From the NCBI RefSeq assembly GCF_014876775.1, contig NZ_CP062310.1, forward strand, positions 558,001 to 622,000: a DNA stretch of 64,000 nt, written 5' to 3'. Every line of letters begins with the position of its first letter. Within the stretch, counting starts at the first letter, position 1. The notes under the pieces were generated by a model. That model did no database searches and was not told the origin of the DNA. It saw only the letters and a program-made list of their open reading frames with translations. This DNA comes from Infirmifilum lucidum (GTDB lineage Archaea > Thermoproteota > Thermoprotei > Thermofilales > Thermofilaceae). A program made the position numbers and the translations under genes. Below, piece after piece: positions 24,899-33,858 of the stretch.

Positions 24899-26011
24899 CT
24901 AGCTCACAGGGCGCCAGCATATGCCCAGTTTGTCGGCGTAGCCATATGCTTCTTGCATCTCGTCGACTGTAGGGCGTCTAGCTATCTCGGGCCACTTCTC
25001 GGGGTACCTTGCCACGAGGTGTTCAGGCCTGTACTGCTCCATTATGTTCACGAGCGCTCTTGGGCAGTTCTCAGAGATCCACTTGAGAACAGGCTTAGTG
25101 CAACACTCGACGTGGTTGGGGAGGACTAGGTGTCTTATAATGATGTCCCCACCTCTCTCACACACGTACTTGTGGTTTCTCGACGCGACTTCGAAGTAGC
25201 GGGGGACTCCCGAGAGCCTCCTCGCGCAGGAGTTATTTCCATACTTGAAGTCCGGCAACCAGATGTCTACGACGTCGTAGAGTAGTTCTAGGAGCTCGGC
25301 GCTCATGTACATATTCGTGTTCCACAACAGCGGCACGTCGACGTCCATGTACTTCAGCGACTCGATTATTAGGTGAGCCTGCTGATCCGGGTTTCCGCCG
25401 ACGTAATTTATGTTCCTAGCACCCTTTAAGTACAGCTCTGTAGAAATCCCCGCTAAGTCCTGTGCCGTAACTTCTACGCCGTTGAGGGGCCTCGTGGAGA
25501 TGTCCCAGTTCTGGCAGTAGACGCACTTAAAACTACAGCCCGTGAAGAATATTGTTCCAGACGGGACTAGCGGCGCCTCTTCACCCATGTGGAGGAAAGC
25601 TGAGGCAACCCTCACCTTCGAGTCGAGCCCACAAGCCCCCCTCCTGCCCTGGGTTCTATCCACCCCGCAACGCCACTCACAGAGGTGACATTCCCTCATC
25701 ATCTTCTTCACTATAGTAATCTTCAAGTCTAAGAGCGACTCCTCGGGGATCTTCATATTGTTAAGGGACACATCACCGCTGGCAATGCTGCTGTAGAATT
25801 CTTCGAACGCCCTCGACGCCTCCCGGTGCACCTCGAACAGTTCTTCGAGAGCATCTTGAGGGTTAAACTCTACCTCAAAGCGCTTGACCGCGCGGTACTT
25901 GGGGGGTCTAGACCCCTTGAGTATGGAGTAATAGTGGTGGAGCCTGCGCTTGACTTCCTCGTTACGCCACACAAAGACTGCGTCAGGCCTCAAGAGCTCG
26001 AGCCAGTCCAT
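24899..26011 (-). CDS. Radical SAM protein, PflA-like activase homologue
   Basis: A 370-residue radical SAM protein. CSFKCVYCQNW (near 159-169) carries the CxxxCxxC cluster motif. Upstream, CHLCEWRCGVDRTQGRRGACG (near 108-128) is the extra Cys-rich segment of uncharacterised archaeal and bacterial PflA homologues (COG1313 type). YVGGNPDQQAHLIIESLKY and LLWNTNMYMSAELLELL follow the barrel pattern. Target protein unknown; no glycyl-radical enzyme gene is nearby. Confidence 0.85.
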   Translation of the reverse strand: MDWLELLRPDAVFVWRNEEVKRRLHHYYSILKGSRPPKYRAVKRFEVEFNPQDALEELFEVHREASRAFEEFYSSIASGDVSLNNMKIPEESLLDLKITIVKKMMRECHLCEWRCGVDRTQGRRGACGLDSKVRVASAFLHMGEEAPLVPSGTIFFTGCSFKCVYCQNWDISTRPLNGVEVTAQDLAGISTELYLKGARNINYVGGNPDQQAHLIIESLKYMDVDVPLLWNTNMYMSAELLELLYDVVDIWLPDFKYGNNSCARRLSGVPRYFEVASRNHKYVCERGGDIIIRHLVLPNHVECCTKPVLKWISENCPRALVNIMEQYRPEHLVARYPEKWPEIARRPTVDEMQEAYGYADKLGICWRPVS

Positions 26012-26055
26012 TCCCCGACGACTACATGTACATTGAGGTTAATAACGTTTTGTGA

Positions 26056-26781
<726 letters not shown>

Positions 26782-26861
26782 AGGCTCACCACCTAGCCCT
26801 GCTCTTCACCTATCAGAACCCGAGTTTTCGATCACAGCCGTTAAAAACACCCCCATGAAGG

Positions 26862-26869
26862 TATTTAAG
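26862..26869 (+). promoter_or_regulatory. TATA-like box upstream of non-coding region
   Basis: TATTTAAG lies in an intergenic segment where no protein gene begins. An archaeal start site would be expected near 26891, shortly before the hairpin-rich block. A second TTAAAAAC element is at 26841-26848. This is the main reason for placing the candidate RNA on the plus strand. Confidence 0.4.
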
Positions 26870-26890
26870 ATTGACCAGTAGATGCTTCAC

Positions 26891-27025
26891 GCAACTCTCC
26901 TTTACTGACCGCCCTTGGGTGAGCGGTCGCCACCCCTCGTCCACTGGTACAGTGAGACTACTTGCCTAGGAGCCCGGCGCATGCAGTGAAGAAGGGCCGG
27001 GGGCGAGGGGCTAGGGTGGACCCCA
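26891..27025 (+). ncRNA. Candidate multi-hairpin structured ncRNA
   Basis: No reading frame is evident between the convergent TIM gene and the gene at 27054. The sequence can fold as follows: GACCGC (26907-26912) with GCGGTC (26923-26928); CCCCTCG (26933-26939) with CGAGGGG (27004-27010) as a perfect 7-bp closing stem; within it CACTG (26942-26946) with CAGTG (26950-26954), and CCCGGC (26973-26978) with GCCGGG (26996-27001). It does not match SRP RNA, RNase P RNA, 5S or tRNA signatures that I know. The opposite strand would fold similarly and has its own TATA-like AATATAG, so the strand is uncertain. Confidence 0.45.
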
Positions 27026-27053
27026 TAGTGCTACTGTCCCGCTATATTGGTCT

Positions 27054-27590
27054 CTAGGAGGTTCTACGCCTTGGGAGTATGAACTCTATCCGCTCGTAGC
27101 CGTAGATTCTCTCGCCTTCGTCGAGGTGGGCTACGAGAATATTTGGTGCTACTATCGTGACTTCTCCAGACATCTGGGCGTTAGTGATTTTCGACCCTGG
27201 GGGGAAGTACCAGTATGCCGTGATAGGATATTCGGCGACTTCATTTTCATAGAGATTCTCATAATAGTTTACCCCGTCCTTAGGGACTCCTTTGAAGAAG
27301 ATGAAGTATGTTATGAACACCTCCTCGGGGGCTCCCTTGAAGCCGATGTCGACTGCCTTTACTTCCGGCTTGACTCTTTTCCCGTTCAGGACAACTTCCT
27401 CCAAGTCGAGGTAGCCCTGCATAGCGGCGGCGAGCCTGCCCAGCTCTCTCTCCAGCTCCTCTTCGTCCTCAACTATCCTGGCGTACTCTCTCTCGCCGTC
27501 GAAGTATTCAAAGACTACAGTCTGGTAGACCTCGAGGTTGTTTGTGACCACGAAGAAGCCCATGGCACTTACCGGCTCGACTTTAGACAT
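27054..27590 (-). CDS. Hypothetical soluble protein
   Basis: Not recognised. A 178-residue acidic protein without signal or membrane helix, with alternating beta and helical stretches: FFVVTNNLEVYQTVVFEYF, then an acidic helix EDEEELERELGRLAAAMQ, then beta-rich ITAYWYFPPGSKITNAQMSGEV. The coding pattern is clean and ends with RRRTS. It stands alone between two intergenic regions and is divergent from the nucleotidyltransferase gene. Confidence 0.65.
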   Translation of the reverse strand: MSKVEPVSAMGFFVVTNNLEVYQTVVFEYFDGEREYARIVEDEEELERELGRLAAAMQGYLDLEEVVLNGKRVKPEVKAVDIGFKGAPEEVFITYFIFFKGVPKDGVNYYENLYENEVAEYPITAYWYFPPGSKITNAQMSGEVTIVAPNILVAHLDEGERIYGYERIEFILPRRRTS

Positions 27591-27679
27591 CTAGTTGCAA
27601 ATTCGATCCTGGCTTCATAAATTCTTTCATAACCTTAGTAATGAAAATATACTGGGCCTTTGCGATACAGCTGTGAGAA

Positions 27680-28852
27680 ATGATAAAAACAGCTGTGGTT
27701 CTAGCCGGTGGTAAGGGGGTTCGCCTTAGGCCTCTTACTCTGACAGCTCCTAAACCCCTTCTCCCCGTGGGGAATAAACCTATACTAGACCACATTATCG
27801 GCCTGCTCGTCTCGAAGGGGTTCGAGAAAATAGTCGTAGCAGTCAATTATCTTGGCCACAAGATACTCTCACACCTTCTCGAAAAATACCTTGACGCTGG
27901 AGTTGAGATAGTCGCACCGAGTATATATCCGGAGGACACAGCGGATGCTGTCAGGAAGTTGGCTGCTTTTGTAGACGAGGACTTCCTCGTGGCAATGGGA
28001 GATGTCCTGACGAACATCGACCTTCGCGCATTTGCAGACTTCCACGAAAAGAGCGGCGCATTCGCGAGTATTGGGCTAATAGAGGTTCCCTCAGTGCGCG
28101 ACTTTGGGGCAGTAATACTGGACGGGAGGTGGAGGGTTCTGCACTTCATGGAGAAGCCTACTCCACATGAATGGTACATTACGACTGTGGCCTACTCGAC
28201 GGGTAAGCAGAGGTACATGCAGCCCTACTCTAACCTGGCGAACAGCGGCTTCTACGCCTTCAAGGTTGAGCTGCTGGACGTGTTGTCGGAGAACCCGCAC
28301 CTAATGGACTTCGGGCGACACGTCTTCCCGTGGTTACTCGAGAATGGTTACAACATTATAGGGTGGAGCGCGGGGAACGCGTATTGGATCGACGTGGGCC
28401 GGCCAGCCTCTTTCCTGGCCGCGAATATGGATCTACTGGACGGTTTACCCTACCCGTTGACGCCGCGCGGATCTCCTAGGGATGGATTGTGGATAGGGGA
28501 AGATACTGTTATTAATGAGAGCGTTGTGATAAATCCTCCTGTAGCTCTAGGAGACAGGATAGAAGTGCTCGAAAACTCTGTTATTGGACCCTACGCCATT
28601 ATAGGTGACGATGTTAAAGTGGGGAGGTCGTCTAGAATAGCCTATAGCGTTATCATGGATAAGTGTACTCTGGAAGATCAAACATTTGTTACGAATAGCA
28701 TTTTAGCAAAAAACATATTAGTCAGAATGAGGGCTAGCGTCAGGGAATCGGTTATAGGTGAGAGTAGTGTGATTGAGAGCAGGCTTGAAGTAGGCCCTGG
28801 GATGATTATTATGCCCGGATCCGTACTGCTAGAAGAGGTGAAGAATGCTTGA
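27680..28852 (+). CDS. Sugar-1-phosphate nucleotidyltransferase with left-handed beta-helix
   Basis: Activates a sugar 1-phosphate to an NDP-sugar. The nucleotide-binding signature AVVLAGGKGVRLRPLTLTAPKP (residues 5-26), MGDVLTN metal site, SGFYAF, and IDVGRPASF are present. The C-terminal third (about 290-385) has hexapeptide-type repeats (VINPPVALGDRI, VIGPYAIIGDDVKVG) forming a beta-helix. Specificity (mannose or glucose or glucosamine) cannot be decided. Its stop overlaps the TTG start of the phosphohexomutase-like gene. Confidence 0.88.
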   Translation: MIKTAVVLAGGKGVRLRPLTLTAPKPLLPVGNKPILDHIIGLLVSKGFEKIVVAVNYLGHKILSHLLEKYLDAGVEIVAPSIYPEDTADAVRKLAAFVDEDFLVAMGDVLTNIDLRAFADFHEKSGAFASIGLIEVPSVRDFGAVILDGRWRVLHFMEKPTPHEWYITTVAYSTGKQRYMQPYSNLANSGFYAFKVELLDVLSENPHLMDFGRHVFPWLLENGYNIIGWSAGNAYWIDVGRPASFLAANMDLLDGLPYPLTPRGSPRDGLWIGEDTVINESVVINPPVALGDRIEVLENSVIGPYAIIGDDVKVGRSSRIAYSVIMDKCTLEDQTFVTNSILAKNILVRMRASVRESVIGESSVIESRLEVGPGMIIMPGSVLLEEVKNA

Positions 28853-30207
28853 GGAGGCCCCCTCTGCCCTACTACAATAACAGGATCTATGGCACAGCGA
28901 ATACCCAGCTTACACCAGAGAACTCCGCTGAGCTCGGGGCAGTCCTGGGAACTCTAGTCGGCGAGGGGGCACTCGTAACCGCGGCTAGAGACTACTACCC
29001 CCCGTCGAGGATGCTGAAAAGGGCGTTCACCGCTGGCTTAATGTCGACTGGTGTCTCTGTGATAGACTTTCACGCGGCAACACTGCCTGAAGTCTCCTTT
29101 GCTGTGAAAAGGTTTGGGGCTAGGGCCGGGGTTCACTTCTCGGTCGCCCCATACGGTGATAACGTCATACAGGTCAGGGTACTAGACTCTGCCGGCGTGG
29201 AGATTTCCTCGGAGAGGCTCGAGGACATACTCTCGATGTTCGAGTCACACCACGCAGTAAGAGCCGTGCCTACGAGAGTTGGCTGGGTGACGTACGCGGA
29301 GTATATCCACGACATCTACGTCTCATCTGCTAGTAGCTTCGTGGACAGCTCGCCGATTATGGCCAAAGAGCCCCTCGTGCTGGTAGACATGAACTTTGGG
29401 CCTGCAAGCGAGGCTCTTCCGAACCTGCTGAGCTCTATAGGTGCCCGGTTCATAGCAGTTAACTCCAGTAGGCCTCCCCCAAACCTCGTGCCACGCCAGC
29501 TCCCTAGCATAAAGGCCATGAACATGCTAGGCGAGCTCTGCAAGGCCACTGGTGCGACATTCGCTGTAGCAGTGTCTGGCGATGCTTCACAGGCATACTT
29601 TGTAGATGACAAGGGAAGGTATGTTGACCCAGACCGCTTCCTAGCTCTTATGGCCCTAATGCTACCTCAGGGCTCGCGCCTTGCAGTAACTGACTCGGCA
29701 TACAGGGTCGTCGACACGGTAGCGGAGAAGAATAAACTCTCGCTCGTGCGCGTCAAGGGTATTGCAGGAGACATAGCGAGGGGGGTGAGGCGCTTGAGGG
29801 TGAATCTCGGTGCGACAGACTCAGGCGAAGTTATTTTCCCTCAGTTCTCACTAGCTCCCGACGGAATGCTCATGGTGGCTAAGCTCCTAGAAATGCTGAT
29901 GACCGAGGAGGTCAGGCTCTCTACGGTAATAGAGGCATTACCAGAGCCCCAACTCTATACTCTCGAGATAGACGCCGACGCTTCGGTAGGTTTGAAGGTT
30001 CTTGACTCGCTGTTCCTGGAGCACACGGAGGTAGCTGTAGCGCCCGGAGCTGTAAAGTACAGGCTGGGTGACTTGTGGGTAAAGGTCTCTCTCGGCATGG
30101 ACGGGTCGAAGATATACGTGAGTACAGAGGCGACCAGTAAGGCCTCCATTGAGGTCTTGAAGAAGGAATTCGAAAGGATAAGTGAGCTCGCCGAGAGCCT
30201 GAAGTAG
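28849..30207 (+). CDS. Phosphomannomutase/phosphoglucomutase-fold protein with degraded active site
   Basis: A 452-residue protein with the order and spacing of alpha-D-phosphohexomutases but altered catalytic motifs. The position of the phosphoserine loop (normally TASHNP) reads HFSVAPYGDN, and the metal loop (normally DGDADR) reads VSGDASQAYFVD. GTANTQLTPENSAELG stands for the N-terminal GTSGIRG-type strand. It may be an inactive regulatory partner of the preceding nucleotidyltransferase or an enzyme with different chemistry. TTG start at 28849, overlapping the upstream stop, with GAGGTG just ahead. Confidence 0.78.
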   Translation: MRRPPLPYYNNRIYGTANTQLTPENSAELGAVLGTLVGEGALVTAARDYYPPSRMLKRAFTAGLMSTGVSVIDFHAATLPEVSFAVKRFGARAGVHFSVAPYGDNVIQVRVLDSAGVEISSERLEDILSMFESHHAVRAVPTRVGWVTYAEYIHDIYVSSASSFVDSSPIMAKEPLVLVDMNFGPASEALPNLLSSIGARFIAVNSSRPPPNLVPRQLPSIKAMNMLGELCKATGATFAVAVSGDASQAYFVDDKGRYVDPDRFLALMALMLPQGSRLAVTDSAYRVVDTVAEKNKLSLVRVKGIAGDIARGVRRLRVNLGATDSGEVIFPQFSLAPDGMLMVAKLLEMLMTEEVRLSTVIEALPEPQLYTLEIDADASVGLKVLDSLFLEHTEVAVAPGAVKYRLGDLWVKVSLGMDGSKIYVSTEATSKASIEVLKKEFERISELAESLK

Positions 30208-30209
30208 CG

Positions 30210-31064
30210 ATGCTGTACCCAAACGAGAAAAGGGCCCGCGAGGTAGGAGCGGCTTTAGGAGAACCCCGGCTCGTCTGGGCTTTCATCTCCGCAGACCCTC
30301 AATTTCACAGTGTTAAGACTATCCTTGAGAAGATGGGGTTTCGGGAGGGGCTACTGTACATCGTCGGCGTCTCACTCGTTAGCTACCTCTTGACCACGAG
30401 AGGAGAAGAACACTGGGCTCTCGCCGCTGAGTTTTCCTCAAGGCCTTACTCTCAGTCTCTTAGGAAGTTCGTTCGGGAGAGTCCTTCACTTGCTAGACTG
30501 AGAGAGCAGAGGTTAAGACGCCTTGAGCTCTACCTCTCCAGAGCCGTTCCGCTCCTCGAGCCAGAGATTGAGAAAGAGAGCATTGACCTTTCTAGGATAC
30601 TAGCTTCTCTGAGTACGGCCATGGAGGCGACGCCCGATAGCAAGACTTCAGCTTTCGCCGCGAAAATGGCTCTCTACACTGCAGTTGCCGGGGGTAGGAG
30701 GTTCTCCGGCGGCGATAAAGTGCCCATACCGGTGGACTACCGTGTATCATTAACGACGCTGACATCGGGGATGCTCGAGGGTTGGACCTGTCAGCAGGAT
30801 ATTAGGAGGCTGGCACAGATAATACGTTCCAGCCTAAGAACCACCATTGTAAGACTATGGGAAGCTGCCTCCAAGGCAGCAGAAAAGCCCCCGGTTCTAC
30901 TCGACAGTGTTGCTTGGGTTAGCGGCTTGTGCATCGACGAGAACATCGAGAGGCCTGCCATTATCGGCGAGTGTATCGCGAGAAAGGTTGGAGTAGACAG
31001 CTACTTGGACAGGCTCAGTGTCCTCTGGGGGTACCTGGATAGGTGTAATTACTCGAGGCCGTAA
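30210..31064 (+). CDS. Archaeal 8-oxoguanine DNA glycosylase (AGOG)
   Basis: Bifunctional N-glycosylase/DNA lyase removing 8-oxoguanine. Family landmarks: YLLTTRGEEHWALAAEF (about 60-76), DSKTSAFAAKMALYTAV (about 141-157; Lys of the HhH-GPD active site), VPIPVDYRVSLTT (about 170-182; catalytic Asp) and PPVLLDSVAWVSG (about 229-241). The 284-residue length is slightly longer than Pyrobaculum AGOG. ATG starts 2 bp after the previous stop. Its 3' end overlaps the convergent GTPase gene by 16 bp. Confidence 0.9.
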   Translation: MLYPNEKRAREVGAALGEPRLVWAFISADPQFHSVKTILEKMGFREGLLYIVGVSLVSYLLTTRGEEHWALAAEFSSRPYSQSLRKFVRESPSLARLREQRLRRLELYLSRAVPLLEPEIEKESIDLSRILASLSTAMEATPDSKTSAFAAKMALYTAVAGGRRFSGGDKVPIPVDYRVSLTTLTSGMLEGWTCQQDIRRLAQIIRSSLRTTIVRLWEAASKAAEKPPVLLDSVAWVSGLCIDENIERPAIIGECIARKVGVDSYLDRLSVLWGYLDRCNYSRP

Positions 31065-31822
31065 TCCTCGGGCTCCAAGTAAAAGTTGTTGCGCCCCGTC
31101 TGCCAGTCCCTTATGACTGTCCTGGCGGCTTCTTCAATAAGGGGAGTGCCTCCCTTTCCGAGCATGCCCCTCCGCCTTGCCAGCTTCTCTAGGAAGAGAA
31201 GTGGGTTGTTCTCCCACCCCACTCCATACAGGTCTTCAAGAAGTTTTGGATTCTTTTTGGCGACTAGCTCTAGGAAGCGCGTGGCTATGGGGACGGGGTC
31301 GTCGAGCGCCTCCGGGCGCAACGCGCTGATGAGCGCGAGTTCCTCCGGGTTCCTGGGGACGATACCCGGAGTGTCTAGAACCCTCAGCCATCGCGCTACT
31401 CTGAGCCTCGTGACGTGCCGCGTGTAGCCGGGAATTGGGGACGCCCCGACGCTGTGCGAGCCCTTCAGGTAGTTGATTATCGTTGACTTGCCCACGTTCG
31501 GTATTCCAACGACTGCGACAAGCACGGGCCTCTTGTTCGTTGCCTCCCTCAGGGCCTTCCAGAGTAGTCGCGTGCCCAACCTTTTGGTCGCACTGATAAA
31601 TACTGTCTTTCTCTCGCGTCGGAGGATCCTAGCCCACTTTTCGAGTATACCCTTCGGGACAAGGTCTGCTTTGTTTACTACGACTATGACTTGCTTTCCG
31701 AGAGCATCGGCGAACTTTTCAACTTCCCTGCTCCTAGTGCCCCAGGGGTCTCGTGCGTCGACTACTTCGACTACCACGTCTGCCTGCTTAATCACCCGCC
31801 TAACCTGTCGCCACCCGCTCAT
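31049..31822 (-). CDS. Circularly permuted YlqF/RbgA-family GTPase
   Basis: Ribosome-assembly GTPase, by family likely acting on the large subunit. The G motifs are permuted: NKADLVP (G4, about 50-56) and ISATKR (G5) come before GIPNVGKSTIINYL (G1, about 105-118), PIPGYTRH (G2) and LDTPGIV (G3, about 148-154). 257 residues. It lacks the long C-terminal extension of some homologues. Confidence 0.9.
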   Translation of the reverse strand: MSGWRQVRRVIKQADVVVEVVDARDPWGTRSREVEKFADALGKQVIVVVNKADLVPKGILEKWARILRRERKTVFISATKRLGTRLLWKALREATNKRPVLVAVVGIPNVGKSTIINYLKGSHSVGASPIPGYTRHVTRLRVARWLRVLDTPGIVPRNPEELALISALRPEALDDPVPIATRFLELVAKKNPKLLEDLYGVGWENNPLLFLEKLARRRGMLGKGGTPLIEEAARTVIRDWQTGRNNFYLEPEDYGLE

Positions 31823-31843
31823 GTCTGAAAAAAAGGATTTATA

Positions 31844-32860
31844 TCAAATCATTTTTACTTTCTCTAGAGGCCTCACTTGAAGGACTTCCTTGTTCACGAG
31901 GGCTGGGGGCATCTCCCCTTTCAAGACGGCAATCAGGTTTCTCGCGGCAAGCTCAGCCATCCTCTGGCGGGCTTCTATCGTTGCACTGGCAATATGCGGA
32001 GCTAGAACCACGTTGTCGAGCCTTGTCAGCGGGTGGTCAGGGGGTAGCGGCTCCTGCTCGAAGACATCTAGCGCGGCGCCGGCTATCCAGCCCTCCTTTA
32101 GGGCCTTGACGAGGGCGTTTGTGTCTACTACTGGGCCGCGGGCAGTGTTTACCAAGTACGCAGTCTTCTTCATTTTTCGAAGCCTCTCCTCGTTTATCAG
32201 GTGGTACGTGTCTTTCGTTAGAGGCGTGTGTATAGAAACGATGTCAGATACGCTGAGCAGAGTGTCCAAGTCCATGTACTCCATGTTTAGTATGCTCTCG
32301 ACGTCCCACCGCCTCTCGATGTCATAGTACACGAGTTTCACATCGAAGCTGGAAAGCCTCTTGGCTGTTGCGACGCCGATTCTCCCGAGGCCTACGAGCC
32401 CTATGGTCTTTCCCTTAAGCTCAGGCCCTGTGAGGAAGTAGGGGTTCCAGGGCTTATCCCACTGGCCCGTGCGGATTATCTTGTCGGCTTCAACTATACG
32501 CCTCGTGACAGCCAGGATTAGCCCTACTGTAAACTCTGCCACGGCGTCTGTTAATACGCCTGGAGTGTGGGTGACGTATATGCCGCGTTTCGTCGCCTCT
32601 GGAATGTCGATGTGGTCAAAGCCTACGCTGTAGGTGCTTATGACCCTGAGGTTGGGGGCGGCGTCCATCACCTCTGCGTCTATCTTGTCTGTGAGGAGGC
32701 AGAGTAGAGCGTCTTTGTCCCGAACCTTCTCTATGAGCTCCTGCCTAGAAGGAGGCCACTCCTTCGAGTTATGAACCTCGACTTCACAGCACTCCTTTAG
32801 CATGGAGAGGCCTGGCTCTGGTATAATTCTAGTAACGTAGACTTTGGGTTTTGGCATCAA
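31844..32860 (-). CDS. D-2-hydroxyacid dehydrogenase (glyoxylate reductase-like)
   Basis: NAD(P)H-dependent D-2-hydroxyacid dehydrogenase of 338 residues. The nucleotide loop is GLVGLGRIG (about 152-160). Catalytic Arg is in NTARGPVVD (about 236-244), Glu in DVFEQEPLP and His in APHIASAT (about 285-292). Closest by memory to archaeal GyaR. It is the third gene of a minus-strand unit behind an IolM-like dehydrogenase and an IolN-like hydrolase, so it may reduce or oxidise a product of cyclitol breakdown (inference). Confidence 0.9.
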   Translation of the reverse strand: MMPKPKVYVTRIIPEPGLSMLKECCEVEVHNSKEWPPSRQELIEKVRDKDALLCLLTDKIDAEVMDAAPNLRVISTYSVGFDHIDIPEATKRGIYVTHTPGVLTDAVAEFTVGLILAVTRRIVEADKIIRTGQWDKPWNPYFLTGPELKGKTIGLVGLGRIGVATAKRLSSFDVKLVYYDIERRWDVESILNMEYMDLDTLLSVSDIVSIHTPLTKDTYHLINEERLRKMKKTAYLVNTARGPVVDTNALVKALKEGWIAGAALDVFEQEPLPPDHPLTRLDNVVLAPHIASATIEARQRMAELAARNLIAVLKGEMPPALVNKEVLQVRPLEKVKMI

Positions 32861-32907
32861 CTTATAACAAATAACGTAAATATATAAATTTTTCCTAAAA
32901 AATCAAT

Positions 32908-33819
32908 TTAGAACTTGAAGTCGTCGGGGTTGGGCCAGACTTGGGGCACAGTTCCCGGCGGGTAGGTCTTGTGTAACCATTCGACGAAGTCGACTATGCG
33001 CTGAATAGCTGTCTCCACAACAACCTCTCCCTTCTCCTGGCTTGCCTTGCTCGGGTAGCCGACGCTGCCCTTCGGGTAGTGGTGTATCTCCATGTACGCG
33101 CTTATGTCGTACCACCCAAACGGCCTGCCGTAAACGTTTCCGGCCTTGTCAGCCCACTTGTCCGGAATCACGCCTACCATTCTCTCAGCGTCGGACTCTT
33201 TGAGCTTACTAGGGTCAATAAGCTTGGGGGCTACATACCAGAGAACACTTGCTTCGAGCTCGTCTGCATGTATGAAGGGGGTTTCCAGGACTATTCCAGG
33301 CTTTAGCTCTGTGCCTTGCCTGAGTATGTCTCTGACCCAAGCCCACCAGCTGGTAACGAGTATAAGTGCCTTAACCCCCTCCTCTATTATAGCCTTATCC
33401 TTGACTATGGGGAGGACGTACTCCTGCCCGTGACTGTTAAACAGTATTATTTTCTTGAAACCTGCGTTGCTTAGCCACTTTACAACGCTGACGACGTAGT
33501 CGATGTATGCCTCTTTCTTTATAGGGATTGTACCAGGCATCCCATAGTGGTGGCTAGGGTGGCTCCCGTAGAATACTGGTGGAGCTACAGTAACTCCAGT
33601 TTCAAAAGCTACCCTCTCCGCGATATACGTCCCTATTAGCGTGTCCTCCCCGGTAGCCTGCGCGAGCCCGTGCGATTCCACAGAGCCGCAGGGCACGAAA
33701 ACAATGTCGTTCTTCTTCACGCGCTCCAGCAATTCAGCCATTGTCATTTGATCAAGGTATATTTTCTCCCCGAACTTGTTGTAAACCGGTCGCGCGAAAC
33801 GAGACTCATACTCAACCAT
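32908..33819 (-). CDS. Creatininase-family hydrolase, IolN-like (3-dehydro-scyllo-inosose hydrolase candidate)
   Basis: A 303-residue metal-dependent amidohydrolase-type protein. The creatininase metal ligands are visible with correct spacing: Glu48-Ser-His50 in GSVESHG, Asp59 in GEDTL, His in LFNSHGQE (near 129) and Glu in FIHADELEAS (near 179). The family includes Thermotoga maritima IolN, which opens the ring of 3-dehydro-scyllo-inosose to 5-keto-L-gluconate. The neighbouring IolM-like and IolO-like genes make this the preferred role over creatininase or mycofactocin-type activities. Assignment rests on recalled homology plus context. Confidence 0.72.
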   Translation of the reverse strand: MVEYESRFARPVYNKFGEKIYLDQMTMAELLERVKKNDIVFVPCGSVESHGLAQATGEDTLIGTYIAERVAFETGVTVAPPVFYGSHPSHHYGMPGTIPIKKEAYIDYVVSVVKWLSNAGFKKIILFNSHGQEYVLPIVKDKAIIEEGVKALILVTSWWAWVRDILRQGTELKPGIVLETPFIHADELEASVLWYVAPKLIDPSKLKESDAERMVGVIPDKWADKAGNVYGRPFGWYDISAYMEIHHYPKGSVGYPSKASQEKGEVVVETAIQRIVDFVEWLHKTYPPGTVPQVWPNPDDFKF

Positions 33820-33858
33820 GTTTACTCACCTAGTATATGACGCCGTCATATTATAAGG

